From positions 1-64,000 of the forward strand of contig CAJOEJ010000005.1 in assembly GCA_905233375.1 (NCBI GenBank): DNA of 64,000 nucleotides, given 5' to 3'. Every line of letters begins with the position of its first letter. The first letter of the stretch is position 1. The stretch is from Paludibacteraceae bacterium. Lineage in GTDB: Bacteria > Bacteroidota > Bacteroidia > Bacteroidales > Paludibacteraceae. Of this stretch, positions 26,572-34,618 are shown piece after piece. Under the pieces are notes generated by a model. It made no database searches. It saw nothing but the letters and a program-made list of their open reading frames with translations, and was not told where the DNA came from. The position numbers and the translations under genes are program-made.

Positions 26572-27647
26572 GACCATTTTTCTACTATTTCGTCCATGAT
26601 GGAGAATACTTCGTTGACTGTTTCGGCACGGAGGAGGGCGATGCGTGTCTGTTTGAAGTCGTTCAGCCCTTTGAAGACCGGTGAGGCGGCAAAATGGCGG
26701 CGTGAATGGACGATTCCTTTGCGCTCGTCGTTGCCACACCAGGCGATCGAAGCGAGGACGTGCTCCTTGAGGACTGATACTTTTTCGGACATCGTTCGGG
26801 GGAAGCCTACCCCCTGCCCCTCCCCGAAGGGAAGGGAGTTCGGATCCAGATGCGCTTTCATCTCTGCGAAGAGCCAAGGCGCTCCGAACGTGGCACGCCC
26901 TATCATGATGGCATCGACGCCGTACCGGTCGAAGCATTCGCGTGCGCGTTCGGGCGTACACACGTCTCCGTTTCCTATAATAGGTATACGTATGCGCGGG
27001 TTGTTTTTGACTTCTCCGATGAGTGTCCAGTCCGCTTCGCCGCGGTACATCTGCGAACGTGTGCGACCGTGAATGGCGAGTTCCTGGATTCCGCAGTCCT
27101 GGAGGGCGAGTGCCAAATCGAGGATGAAGAAAGAGCCTACCCCCGTCCCCTCCCTGAAGGGAAGGGAGGAAAGTCCAAGCGGATTATAACGCGGGAGGAG
27201 GTCGTTTTCATCCCATCCGAGGCGGGTCTTGCAGGTGACGGGTGTGTGGACGGCGTTGACGACGGCACGGGTGATCTCCAGCATCTTCGGTACGTCTTTG
27301 AGGAGTCCTGCGCCGGCACCCTTTCCGGCGACTTTCTTGACCGGACAGCCGAAATTGATATCGATGAAATCGGGGTGCGCCTGTTCGACGATGCGTGCGG
27401 CGTCCGCCATCGATTCGGGTTCGCGTCCGTAGATCTGAATGGCTACGGGTCGCTCGGCATCGTGGATGGTCAGTTTGCGGGTGGTGGAGGCGATATCGCG
27501 GACGAGAGCGTCGGCGTTGACGAACTCAGTATAGACCCGATCGGCACCGTACCGCTTGCACAACATCCGGAAAGCGGGATCGGTCACGTCTTCCATCGGA
27601 GCCAAATATAAGGGGTGATTGGTTATTGGTGATTGGTTATTGGTCAT
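26568..27647 (-). CDS. dusB: tRNA-dihydrouridine synthase
   Basis: FMN- and NADPH-dependent enzyme that reduces uridines in the tRNA D-loop. Motifs: YLAPMEDVTDPAFR, TEFVNADAL, IDINFGCPVKKVAGKGAGAGL, catalytic Cys in that GCP segment, TCKTRLGWDEN, AIHGRTRSQMYRGEADW, IIGNGDV and DAIMIGRATFGAPW. 359 aa, longer than the usual roughly 325, and the excess is three dispersed repeats: repeat B supplies TNNQSPITNH at residues 2-11; repeat C supplies about 20 residues (GLSSLPFREGTGVGSF) after LGWDEN; and a second repeat C supplies NSLPFGEGQGVGF after AEMKAHLDP. All are in frame. The start ATG overlaps the stop of the HD-phosphodiesterase gene (ATGA). Probably still functional, as all catalytic motifs survive. 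Confidence 0.93.
   Translation of the reverse strand: MTNNQSPITNHPLYLAPMEDVTDPAFRMLCKRYGADRVYTEFVNADALVRDIASTTRKLTIHDAERPVAIQIYGREPESMADAARIVEQAHPDFIDINFGCPVKKVAGKGAGAGLLKDVPKMLEITRAVVNAVHTPVTCKTRLGWDENDLLPRYNPLGLSSLPFREGTGVGSFFILDLALALQDCGIQELAIHGRTRSQMYRGEADWTLIGEVKNNPRIRIPIIGNGDVCTPERARECFDRYGVDAIMIGRATFGAPWLFAEMKAHLDPNSLPFGEGQGVGFPRTMSEKVSVLKEHVLASIAWCGNDERKGIVHSRRHFAASPVFKGLNDFKQTRIALLRAETVNEVFSIMDEIVEKWS
26806..26838 (+). repeat. Dispersed repeat C, inside dusB (copy 1)
   Basis: CCTACCCCCTGCCCCTCCC, loop CGAA, GGGAAGGG. Opposite in orientation to the gene and read as SLPFGEGQGVGF. Confidence 0.85.
27136..27168 (+). repeat. Dispersed repeat C, inside dusB (copy 2)
   Basis: CCTACCCCCGTCCCC, then TCCCTGAAGGGAAGGGAGG; read on the minus strand as SSLPFREGTGVG. 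About 80% like the copy at 26806. Confidence 0.85.
27614..27647 (-). repeat. Dispersed repeat B at the dusB start
   Basis: Plus strand GGTGATTGGTTATTGGTGA followed by TTGGTTATTGGTCAT. It encodes MTNNQSPITNH and includes the ATGA overlap, so the repeat forms both the dusB start and the stop of the upstream gene. Confidence 0.8.
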
Positions 27648-29557
27648 TTGTTCAGCGTCGGATAGGAGATACGGTGGTGGTGGATGGCGACGAGACGGGA
27701 GATGAAGACACGGCGGATGTCCTCCACATCTTTGAACGAGAGCGGTGTTTCAGCAAACTGCCCGTCCGCTATCTGGCTGTCTATCATCTGGTTAACAGCA
27801 TTGGAGATGGACTCTTCGGTATATTCGGACAGACTGCGCGAGCGTGCTTCGATGGCGTCCGCCATCATGAGTATCGCCCCTTCTTTGGTCGAGGGTTTGG
27901 CACCGGGATAACGGAAGAGTGACTGGTCCACCTGCTCGCCGGGATGCGCGTTGCAGTAGGTGTTGTAGAAATAGCGCACGAGCGAATTGCCGTGATGGGT
28001 GGTAATGAAGTTAATGACCACTTCGGGCAGGTGGTTGCGCCGTGCTATCTTCTCTCCTTCGGCGACGTGTGCAATGATGATTTTCGCCGCTTCCCTCGGA
28101 TCCATCTTCAGCAGCGGGTTTTCTCCACCGCTCTGGTTCTCCACAAAATAGAGCGGGTTGGCTATTTTGCCTATATCGTGATAGAGAGCACCTGTCCGAA
28201 CGAGGAGTGCATTCGCCCCGATCGTCTTGGCTGCTTCGGAGGCGAGGTTGGATACCTGCATGGAGTGCTGGAATGTTCCGGGCGCCCGTTCGGCGAGCGT
28301 GTGGAGCAGTTCGGAGTTGATATCCGCCAGTTCGACGAGGGTGATAGACGAGATGAAACGGAAGATTTTCTCGAACGCGTAGATCAGTCCGTAACAACCG
28401 ATCGTGAGCAGTCCGCAGATGAAGAAATCGAGGTACATCCACGGGTTGATGGCGGTCCAGACCCCTGTCTGCGCAAAGGAAATAGCGGTATATGCGACCG
28501 TCTGTGCGAGGAAGATCCATCCGGCAGTCTGTACGAGCTGGGCGCGGCGTGTCATGTCGGAGAGCGAGGAGACAGCCACCATTCCGACCACTATCTGGAT
28601 AAAGAAGAACTCGACCGGTGCGGGCACGACGATAGAGGCAATGAGTACGGTGGTGAAATGCAGGTAGAGGGCGGTGCGGGAGTCAAAGAACACGCGGGTC
28701 AGGATAGGTACCCACGCAAAAGGAATGAGATAGACGGAGAGGTTGAACCGCAACGCCAGACACGACAAGGCAATGAGAATGAAAATCTGGATACAGAAGA
28801 AGATGACGGTGGATGTGGCGCGGATGTACTGGATACGGAAGACGTAGAGGAAGACGACGAACAGACACAGGAAAAGCGCTACGAGAATGGACTCGCCCAG
28901 GATGGAGAGGGTGCGCTGTTTGTTTCCGAGAGCCTCGTCATCGTACGCCGTCCGTAGCGACTGGAGTACCTGATAGGTGCGGTCGGAGACGATTTCCCCT
29001 TTCTCGATTATTTTCTCGCCTTTCTGTACCATTCCTTGTGTGGGTGAGAGGGTGGCGAGCAGTTTCTCCTGCATCGACTCGGTGAGCGCCGTGTCGCGGA
29101 CGAGGTTCTGTTCGCAGGCGTATCCGTAGTGCTCGTACGCTGTCTTGGGGGTGTATATCTCGGAGAGAGGATAGGTTTTGTAGGTGGATCCTTTCTGCTG
29201 GATCGCCAGCCGGTTGAAGCCTTCCGACTCCATCCATTCCATCTCCTGAAGCGACACGACGGATATCTGGCGCTGCGTTCCGCGGATGTATTTGTAGCAG
29301 GGCGAGAAAGTGGACAGCAGTTGTTGCTGCTCTTTGTGCAGCTGCTCCTCGGTTTTGTAGATAGGGAAGTCAAAATCCGCCGTCAGGGTGGAGTATCCCC
29401 ACGGTTTGCCTATCTCGTAGTGGTATCGGAAGGCGTTGTTATAGCGCGGGAACATGAGTACAATGACTGCTGCCAGTACGACAAAGGTCCCCAAACGAAG
29501 AATCGTCCGGATCTTTTTCGAATGGGTGAGGGGTAATAGGTAATTGGAGACTTTCAT
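27644..29557 (-). CDS. 7TM-HD phosphodiesterase, PgpH-like (c-di-AMP hydrolase type)
   Basis: 637 aa. One N-terminal membrane helix (LGTFVVLAAVIVLMF), an extracytoplasmic domain to about residue 215, seven membrane helices (about 225-395), then a cytoplasmic HD domain. HD-domain metal motifs: GTFQHSMQVSNLA, LYHDIGKI, IIAHVAEGEKIARR, TTHHGNSLVRYF, and MMADAIEARSRSL. This is the PgpH/7TMR-HD architecture, whose known members hydrolyse cyclic di-AMP to pApA. The gene starts directly after the TAA of the GGGP synthase-TadA gene and overlaps dusB by ATGA. The N-terminus (NYLLPLTHS) may come from a degenerate repeat B. No diadenylate cyclase gene is in the window. Confidence 0.9.
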   Translation of the reverse strand: MKVSNYLLPLTHSKKIRTILRLGTFVVLAAVIVLMFPRYNNAFRYHYEIGKPWGYSTLTADFDFPIYKTEEQLHKEQQQLLSTFSPCYKYIRGTQRQISVVSLQEMEWMESEGFNRLAIQQKGSTYKTYPLSEIYTPKTAYEHYGYACEQNLVRDTALTESMQEKLLATLSPTQGMVQKGEKIIEKGEIVSDRTYQVLQSLRTAYDDEALGNKQRTLSILGESILVALFLCLFVVFLYVFRIQYIRATSTVIFFCIQIFILIALSCLALRFNLSVYLIPFAWVPILTRVFFDSRTALYLHFTTVLIASIVVPAPVEFFFIQIVVGMVAVSSLSDMTRRAQLVQTAGWIFLAQTVAYTAISFAQTGVWTAINPWMYLDFFICGLLTIGCYGLIYAFEKIFRFISSITLVELADINSELLHTLAERAPGTFQHSMQVSNLASEAAKTIGANALLVRTGALYHDIGKIANPLYFVENQSGGENPLLKMDPREAAKIIIAHVAEGEKIARRNHLPEVVINFITTHHGNSLVRYFYNTYCNAHPGEQVDQSLFRYPGAKPSTKEGAILMMADAIEARSRSLSEYTEESISNAVNQMIDSQIADGQFAETPLSFKDVEDIRRVFISRLVAIHHHRISYPTLNK

Positions 29558-30724
29558 TTATCGTTTCTTTTTAAAAAAATCCTGCATAAGTGCGCGGCAT
29601 TCGTCTTCGAGTACGCCGGCAGTGACGGTTGCTTTGGGATGCAACGCCCGCGGTGAGTAGGTGGCAAACCCGCGTTTGGGGTCGGGTGCGCCATAGACGA
29701 TCCGTTTTATCTGCGCCCATCCGATTGCTCCAGCGCACATGACGCAGGGTTCGACGGTGACATAGAGGGTGGCGTCCGGCAGATATTTGCCTCCGAGGGT
29801 CTGTGATGCGGCTGTAACCGCTTGAATCTCTGCGTGCGCCGTGACGTCGGTGAGTGTCTCGGTGAGGTTGTGCCCCCGTCCGATGACCCGGTTCTGCGCG
29901 ACGATGACGCATCCAACGGGTATCTCATCGGCGGCGAGTGCTTTCTCCGCTTCCAATAACGCCATCTTCATGAATTTCTCGTCTTCTTCAGTTCCCCGAC
30001 GGCTCTCCGTCTCGGTTTTGTGGCAGAAAAGTGCCAGTTGCTCGGGATGGTCTTCGAAGTGGTTTCCTATGACAACGATATCCGCGCCGGCATCAAAGGC
30101 GGCGTTCATGGCTTCGGGGGTTCGTATACCTCCGCCCACGATGAGCGTGACGGTGGTATGAGCTCTGACCGCCTTGATTATTTCCGATGAAACCGGCGTT
30201 TTTGCCCCGCTTCCGGCTTCCAGATAGATGTATTGTTTGCCCATCATCTCGGCGGCTATCGCGGTGTCCACGATCCGGTCTGTCTGATCCTGCGGAATAG
30301 GCGTTGTCTGCGTGACGCGCATGGTGGATGTCTCCACTCCGCCATCGATGAGGATATAGGCGGTAGGAAGCACTTCGACGGACGAGTTGCGGATGGCTCC
30401 TGCCGCCCGGATCTGCTGATCTACAAGGTATTCCGGGTTTCGTCCGGAGAGAAGCGAGAGAAAGAGAATCGCGTCCGCTTCGGGGGTGAACTGGGCGGCG
30501 TTGCCGGGGAATAAAATGATGGGTAATTGGTGATTGGTGATTGGTGATTGGTGATCGGTGAGTGGTAATTTTTTCCTGAGAGCGCGGACAAAATCCGTTG
30601 TGTCCCCGCCGGTGGAACCGCCGACAAAGATATAGTCGGGGTGGCACTCTGCGGTGAAACGGAGTGCGTCCAGATTCGCCTTTTCGGGATCCAGCAGCAA
30701 GGCAAGACTATGTTTCTTTTTCAT
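29558..30724 (-). CDS. GGGP synthase (PcrB-like) fused to tRNA adenosine deaminase TadA
   Basis: One open frame of 388 aa. Residues 1-235 are a TIM-barrel prenylglyceryl phosphate synthase: LLLDPEKA (Mg site), FVGGSTGG, ILFPGNAAQF, AILFLSLLSGRNPEYL, YLEAGSGAK, and VGGGIRTPEA. It should join a polyprenyl diphosphate to sn-glycerol-1-phosphate. Residues 248-388 are a full TadA, which makes inosine at the wobble base of tRNA-Arg(ACG): zinc ligands in AHAEIQA and EPCVMCAGAIGW, catalytic Glu in HAE. Normally these are separate genes. The linker is only about a dozen residues (HKTETESRRGT); an internal TadA start (Met at 255) is possible. Repeat B is inserted in the barrel at about residue 56 (TDHQSPITNHQ) between LRKKL and LPIILFPG. 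Start 30724 overlaps the gldD stop (ATGA). Confidence 0.9.
   Translation of the reverse strand: MKKKHSLALLLDPEKANLDALRFTAECHPDYIFVGGSTGGDTTDFVRALRKKLPLTDHQSPITNHQLPIILFPGNAAQFTPEADAILFLSLLSGRNPEYLVDQQIRAAGAIRNSSVEVLPTAYILIDGGVETSTMRVTQTTPIPQDQTDRIVDTAIAAEMMGKQYIYLEAGSGAKTPVSSEIIKAVRAHTTVTLIVGGGIRTPEAMNAAFDAGADIVVIGNHFEDHPEQLALFCHKTETESRRGTEEDEKFMKMALLEAEKALAADEIPVGCVIVAQNRVIGRGHNLTETLTDVTAHAEIQAVTAASQTLGGKYLPDATLYVTVEPCVMCAGAIGWAQIKRIVYGAPDPKRGFATYSPRALHPKATVTAGVLEDECRALMQDFFKKKR
30520..30570 (-). repeat. Dispersed repeat B, inside the GGGP synthase domain
   Basis: Plus strand holds four tandem near-copies of TGATTGG (GGTAATTGGTGATTGGTGA, TTGGTGATTGGTGATCGG). Read as PLTDHQSPITNHQLP. In homologues the helix and the following strand are joined directly. 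Confidence 0.85.
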
Positions 30725-31332
30725 TTCCATTCAAAGGTCTCGACCATTTTGATGACATCCGTTCGGAGGTAGTTATAAACCGGTGCGAGCGAGTCGGCGT
30801 TCGGGGGACAGTTGCAGTAAACCGACGCCCGGAAAAAATGCCGGGTGGAGTCGGTGACAAAGAACTGGCAGGACGAAGCGGTGTTTCCCTCCAGATCAAA
30901 CAACACGCCGTATACCTGCGCTTCGGGATGGCTGTATTCGCGTTCGGGGATCGCATTCGCGAAGGAGGCGTTGCGATAAACAAATTCCAAGGCATCGTTG
31001 GTCAGTTCGCGCAGGTTGTTGCGGACGGGTTTGTAGGAACAATGGATAGTGGCGTCCAGCGCGGGATAGTAGATATTGATCCACCAGGGCTCGTCTGTCC
31101 GCACACGGACATGTGCGTTTTTTGACAATGCGAAGGAGTAGGGGTAACGGCTCAGCGAGGGTTGCATTTCGCCGGCGGAAGGGTATTGGTCAAAAGGCAT
31201 ATACGCTGTGTCGGGTACGGCGATGCGGTAGTATCCGTAGGGCTTGGGGGTGCTGACAGAAGTGCATGCTACGCACATGAGCAATGCCAGACAGATCATG
31301 AGGACAATACTATTTTTTATTTTACAGCGCAT
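30721..31332 (-). CDS. gldD: Gliding motility lipoprotein GldD
   Basis: 203 aa. Lipoprotein signal: hydrophobic stretch then LMCVACTSV (lipobox Cys). Conserved GldD segments: TPKPYGYYRIAVPD, YPYSFALSKNAHV, WWINIYYPALDATIHCSYKP, NNLRELTNDALEFVYRN, VYGVLFDLEGNTASSCQFFV and FFRASVYCNCPPNADSLAPV. GldD is an essential gliding lipoprotein in Flavobacterium, but it is kept in many non-gliding Bacteroidetes, and its role here is unknown. First gene of the minus-strand operon that continues with GGGP synthase-TadA. Confidence 0.92.
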   Translation of the reverse strand: MRCKIKNSIVLMICLALLMCVACTSVSTPKPYGYYRIAVPDTAYMPFDQYPSAGEMQPSLSRYPYSFALSKNAHVRVRTDEPWWINIYYPALDATIHCSYKPVRNNLRELTNDALEFVYRNASFANAIPEREYSHPEAQVYGVLFDLEGNTASSCQFFVTDSTRHFFRASVYCNCPPNADSLAPVYNYLRTDVIKMVETFEWK

Positions 31333-31351
31333 TTTACTCCAAATTACGGTG

Positions 31352-31400
31352 CAAAGATAATACTTTTAATTGAAAATTGAAAATTGAAAATTGAAAATTT
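31352..31400 (-). promoter_or_regulatory. Probable gldD promoter with tandem repeat
   Basis: Minus-strand -7 box TATCTTTG (31352-31359). The expected -33 position lies in an 8-base tandem repeat, four copies of AATTGAAA (31367-31400), with no good TTTG, so the promoter is weaker than others here. Confidence 0.5.
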
Positions 31401-31449
31401 GCATTTTTGTACTCAATTTGCATTTTTTGTCAATAAAAATGTGCGCGCG

Positions 31450-31481
31450 CTTGCATATGTAAAAAAAAAGTTGTATCTTTG
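31450..31481 (+). promoter_or_regulatory. Promoter for manC
   Basis: CTTG (31450-31453), 20 bases beginning CATATGTAAAAA, TATCTTTG (31474-31481). Confidence 0.85.
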
Positions 31482-31506
31482 CGCCCGATTAGGCAAAAAG
31501 TATATT

Positions 31507-32592
31507 ATGAACGATATTCAAAATAATTTCTGTGTCATTATGGCTGGCGGCATCGGAAGCCGTTTCTGGCCGTACAGCCGTGAGCAGAAACCGAAGCAGT
31601 TCCTGGATTTTTTCGGAACCGGTCGCAGTCTGTTGCAGATGACGGTGGACCGTTTCCGTCCGTTGATCCCGATAGAGAATGTGTTTGTGGTGACGAACAA
31701 GGCGTACAAGGATATCATCCTGGAGCAAGTGCCGGATATGTCGGAGAGCCAGATTTTGTGCGAACCTGCTCGCCGGAATACGGCGCCGTGTATCGCGTAT
31801 GCAACGAATCGCATCCGCTCTAAGGTACAAAGTGACAAAGGACAAAGGACAAAGGACATCCGCATTGTGGTGGCGGCAAGTGACCATCTGATTTTGGAGG
31901 AGGAGAAATTCCGCCGGACCGTTCAGCATGCATTTGATTTCGTCGGGGAGAACAAAGCCATTTGTACCTTAGGTATGCAGCCGACCCGTCCCGAGACCGG
32001 ATACGGATATATTGAAGTACAAAGGGACAATGTACCAAGTACAAAGGATATTTTCCCCGTCAAGCAGTTCCGGGAGAAGCCGGATTTAGAGACGGCGAAG
32101 GGATACCTGGCGAGCGGCGACTACCTGTGGAACAGCGGTATTTTTGTCTGGAGTCTGGAGACGATCAGCGAGGCGCTGGACAAATACCTGCCGGAGGTGG
32201 CGGATATCTTTGCGAAAGGCGCAGGGGTCATCGGAACCCCGGACGAATCCGCATTCATCGACGAGTATTTCCCGAAATGCCCGAATATATCCATTGACTA
32301 TGCGGTGATGGAGAAAGCGGACAATGTGTATGTGTTGCCGTCTTCGTTCGGCTGGAGCGATTTAGGTACCTGGGGCAGTTTGTACGAGTTGAGCGAGAAA
32401 GACGGGAACGGGAATGTGAGTCTGCACAGCGAGGCGCATTTCTATGAGGCGGAGCGCAATATAGTGGTGCTGGAGCCCGGCAAAGTGGCGATCGTGCAAG
32501 GAGTGGAGGATATGATTATTGCGGAGCAGGACGGCGCATTGCTCATTTGCAAGAAAGCGGAGGAGCAGCGTATCAAAGAATGGGTGAAATAA
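31507..32592 (+). CDS. manC: Mannose-1-phosphate guanylyltransferase
   Basis: Makes GDP-mannose from mannose-1-phosphate and GTP for glycan and capsule synthesis. 361 aa, transferase domain only, without a fused isomerase. Motifs: nucleotide loop MAGGIGSRFWPYSREQKPKQ, NTAPCIAYA, VVAASDHLI, TGYGYIEV, FREKP, YLWNSGIFVW, and FGWSDLGTWGSL. Start chosen at 31507 (MNDIQNNFCVIMAGG); the longer frame upstream covers the promoter. Two repeat A copies are in frame: VQSDKGQRTKD before IRIVVAASDH, and VQRDNVPSTKD after YGYIE, both between conserved strands. Confidence 0.93.
   Translation: MNDIQNNFCVIMAGGIGSRFWPYSREQKPKQFLDFFGTGRSLLQMTVDRFRPLIPIENVFVVTNKAYKDIILEQVPDMSESQILCEPARRNTAPCIAYATNRIRSKVQSDKGQRTKDIRIVVAASDHLILEEEKFRRTVQHAFDFVGENKAICTLGMQPTRPETGYGYIEVQRDNVPSTKDIFPVKQFREKPDLETAKGYLASGDYLWNSGIFVWSLETISEALDKYLPEVADIFAKGAGVIGTPDESAFIDEYFPKCPNISIDYAVMEKADNVYVLPSSFGWSDLGTWGSLYELSEKDGNGNVSLHSEAHFYEAERNIVVLEPGKVAIVQGVEDMIIAEQDGALLICKKAEEQRIKEWVK
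31823..31857 (+). repeat. Dispersed repeat A, inside manC (copy 1)
   Basis: AGGTACAAAGTGACAAAGG followed by two ACAAAGG units; read as KVQSDKGQRTKD. Confidence 0.8.
32016..32048 (+). repeat. Dispersed repeat A, inside manC (copy 2)
   Basis: AAGTACAAAGGGACAATG followed by TACCAAGTACAAAGG; read as EVQRDNVPSTK. Confidence 0.85.
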
Positions 32593-32641
32593 AAAACGAG
32601 CGATTCAAACAAAAACAATTTACTTAATATTAAATCACATC

Positions 32642-34618
32642 ATGAGTTATCTGAATTTTGACAAGACAGTGCTTGTTAATCTGGAGCGGTCGCTTCAGAA
32701 GGAGATGATTCGGACGAACCGTGCGGGTGTGTACAATTCGACCACGCTGGTGGATTGCAACACACGCAAGTACCATGGTCAGCTGGTGATGCCGATTCCC
32801 GAGCTGGGCGAGGACAATTATGTGCTGCTCAGTTCGCTGGACGAGACGGTGATCCAGCATGGCGCGGAGTTTAACTTGGGTCTGCACGAGTACGGCGAGA
32901 ACCATTTCAGTCCGAACGGACACAAGTACATCCGCGAATTTGACTGTGAGTTGATTTCGCGAACGACGTATCGTGTAGGAGCGATGGTTCTTCAGAAAGA
33001 GCGTCTGTTAGTTAGTTTCGAACCGCGTGTGCTGATCCGTTACACGCTGTTGGAGAGCGGCAGTCCGACGATCTTGCGTTTCCGTCCGTTTCTGGCGTTC
33101 CGTAGTGTGAACGAGCTGACGCACGAGAACCCGCTGGCTAATCCGAACATGGACGACTGCGAGAACGGCCGTTGCAACCGGATGTACCCGGGTTTCCCGA
33201 ATCTGTACATGCAGTTCAGCAAAGCGGTGGAGTATCACCATGACCCGCAGTGGTACAAGGATATCGTCTATCGCAAGGAGCGGGAGCGCGGTTATGCGTT
33301 CAAAGAGGACCTGCTGGTTCCGGGTTATTTCGAGTTGCCGATGAAGAAAGGCGAGAGTGTCATCTTCGCTGCGGGTGTGACCGAGTGCAAGACGGCGCAG
33401 TTGAAAGCCGTGTGGAAGAAAGAGCTGGAGCGCCGCAACCGTCGCGAGGATATGTTCTCCACGCTGAAGAACAGCGCAAGCCAGTTCTACAAGCGTGAGG
33501 GCGACAAGTGCTATCTGTTGGCGGGCTTCCCGTGGTTCAAGGCGGACGCCCGTGCCACGTTCTTCAGTGTAGCCAGCTGTACGCTGGATATCGACCGCCC
33601 GGAGTACTGGGACGCTATCATCAACAAGACGGCGATCGACGAGATCCTGAAATTCATGAGCAACCGTGGTCACGAGGTGAAGATGACCGGAATGGACGAA
33701 CCCGACGTGCTGTTGTGGTTCATCCGTGCCTGCCAGAAATACGCCCATAAATACACGGTTCGCGAGGCGGCGGAGTTGTACGGCGAGTTGTGTCTGGAGA
33801 TCGTCAAGTGGTACCGCAAGCAGAACCATCCGCGTGCCAAACTGCATCAGAACGGTTTGCTGTGGGTGGACGGTACGCAACGTCCGGCAACGTGGATGAA
33901 CGCGACCGAGAACGGCTGGCCGATCGTACCGCGTACGGGCTATGTGGTAGAGATCAACGCGTTGTGGTATAACGCAATGCGTTTCACGGCGGAGATGCTG
34001 CGCGAGATGGGCAAAGAAACGAGTGCCGACCTCATGGAGTATCAGGCGGAGATCACGAAGGACGCGTTTGTCAAGACGTTCTGGAACGGACTCTATCTGA
34101 ATGACTATGTGATAGACAACTACGAGAACCGCGAGGTGCGTCCGAATATGATCTGGGCGGTAGGTCTGCCATACAGTCCGCTGGACCGCAAACAGCAGAA
34201 AGCGGTGGTGGATATATGCACGAAGGAGCTGCTGACACCGAAGGGTCTGCGCAGTCTGAGTCCGAAGAGCGGATTATATCATCCGTACTACGGGAGCGAT
34301 GCGGCGGAGCGCGAGCGTGCGCTGTTCAACGGCATCGTATGGCCATCGACCATTACGGCGTACTCACGTGCCTATATGAACGTGTACAAATACAGCGGTG
34401 CGAGCTTCATGGAGCGTCTGCTGGTCGGTTTCGAAGCCGAGATGGACGAACTGACGATCGGTACGCTCAGCGAGTTCTACGAGCCGAACCCGCCTTACAA
34501 GGGACGCGGCGGTATGAGCAGCGCACCGTGCGTAGCGGCAGTCATCAGTGTGATGGATACCCTTAAGAAATATCAATTAGCCGAGAAAGAGGCTCAAGAA
34601 AAGGAGGCACAACAATGA
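32642..34618 (+). CDS. Glycogen debranching enzyme (amylo-alpha-1,6-glucosidase family)
   Basis: 658 aa. N-terminal beta-sandwich of the bacterial-type GDE (LVDCNTRKYHGQLV, LSSLDETV, EFDCELISRTTYRVG), then an (alpha/alpha)6 barrel: FAAGVTEC, AGFPWFKADARATFFSV, LLWFIRACQKY, NGLLWVDGTQRPATWMNA, VEINALWYNAMRF, DYVIDN, MIWAVGLPYSPL, and GIVWPSTITAYSRAY. Acid residues expected for catalysis are in the WVDG/WMNA and FNGIVWP segments. Predicted to hydrolyse alpha-1,6 branch points left after phosphorolysis. First of three alpha-glucan genes; overlaps the next gene by ATGA. Cytoplasmic. Confidence 0.9.
   Translation: MSYLNFDKTVLVNLERSLQKEMIRTNRAGVYNSTTLVDCNTRKYHGQLVMPIPELGEDNYVLLSSLDETVIQHGAEFNLGLHEYGENHFSPNGHKYIREFDCELISRTTYRVGAMVLQKERLLVSFEPRVLIRYTLLESGSPTILRFRPFLAFRSVNELTHENPLANPNMDDCENGRCNRMYPGFPNLYMQFSKAVEYHHDPQWYKDIVYRKERERGYAFKEDLLVPGYFELPMKKGESVIFAAGVTECKTAQLKAVWKKELERRNRREDMFSTLKNSASQFYKREGDKCYLLAGFPWFKADARATFFSVASCTLDIDRPEYWDAIINKTAIDEILKFMSNRGHEVKMTGMDEPDVLLWFIRACQKYAHKYTVREAAELYGELCLEIVKWYRKQNHPRAKLHQNGLLWVDGTQRPATWMNATENGWPIVPRTGYVVEINALWYNAMRFTAEMLREMGKETSADLMEYQAEITKDAFVKTFWNGLYLNDYVIDNYENREVRPNMIWAVGLPYSPLDRKQQKAVVDICTKELLTPKGLRSLSPKSGLYHPYYGSDAAERERALFNGIVWPSTITAYSRAYMNVYKYSGASFMERLLVGFEAEMDELTIGTLSEFYEPNPPYKGRGGMSSAPCVAAVISVMDTLKKYQLAEKEAQEKEAQQ

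Noticed and set aside
26572-26961. Longer N-terminus for the SBF transporter
   Set aside because: The extra codons lie opposite dusB in another frame, and the ATGA overlap marks the start at 26571.
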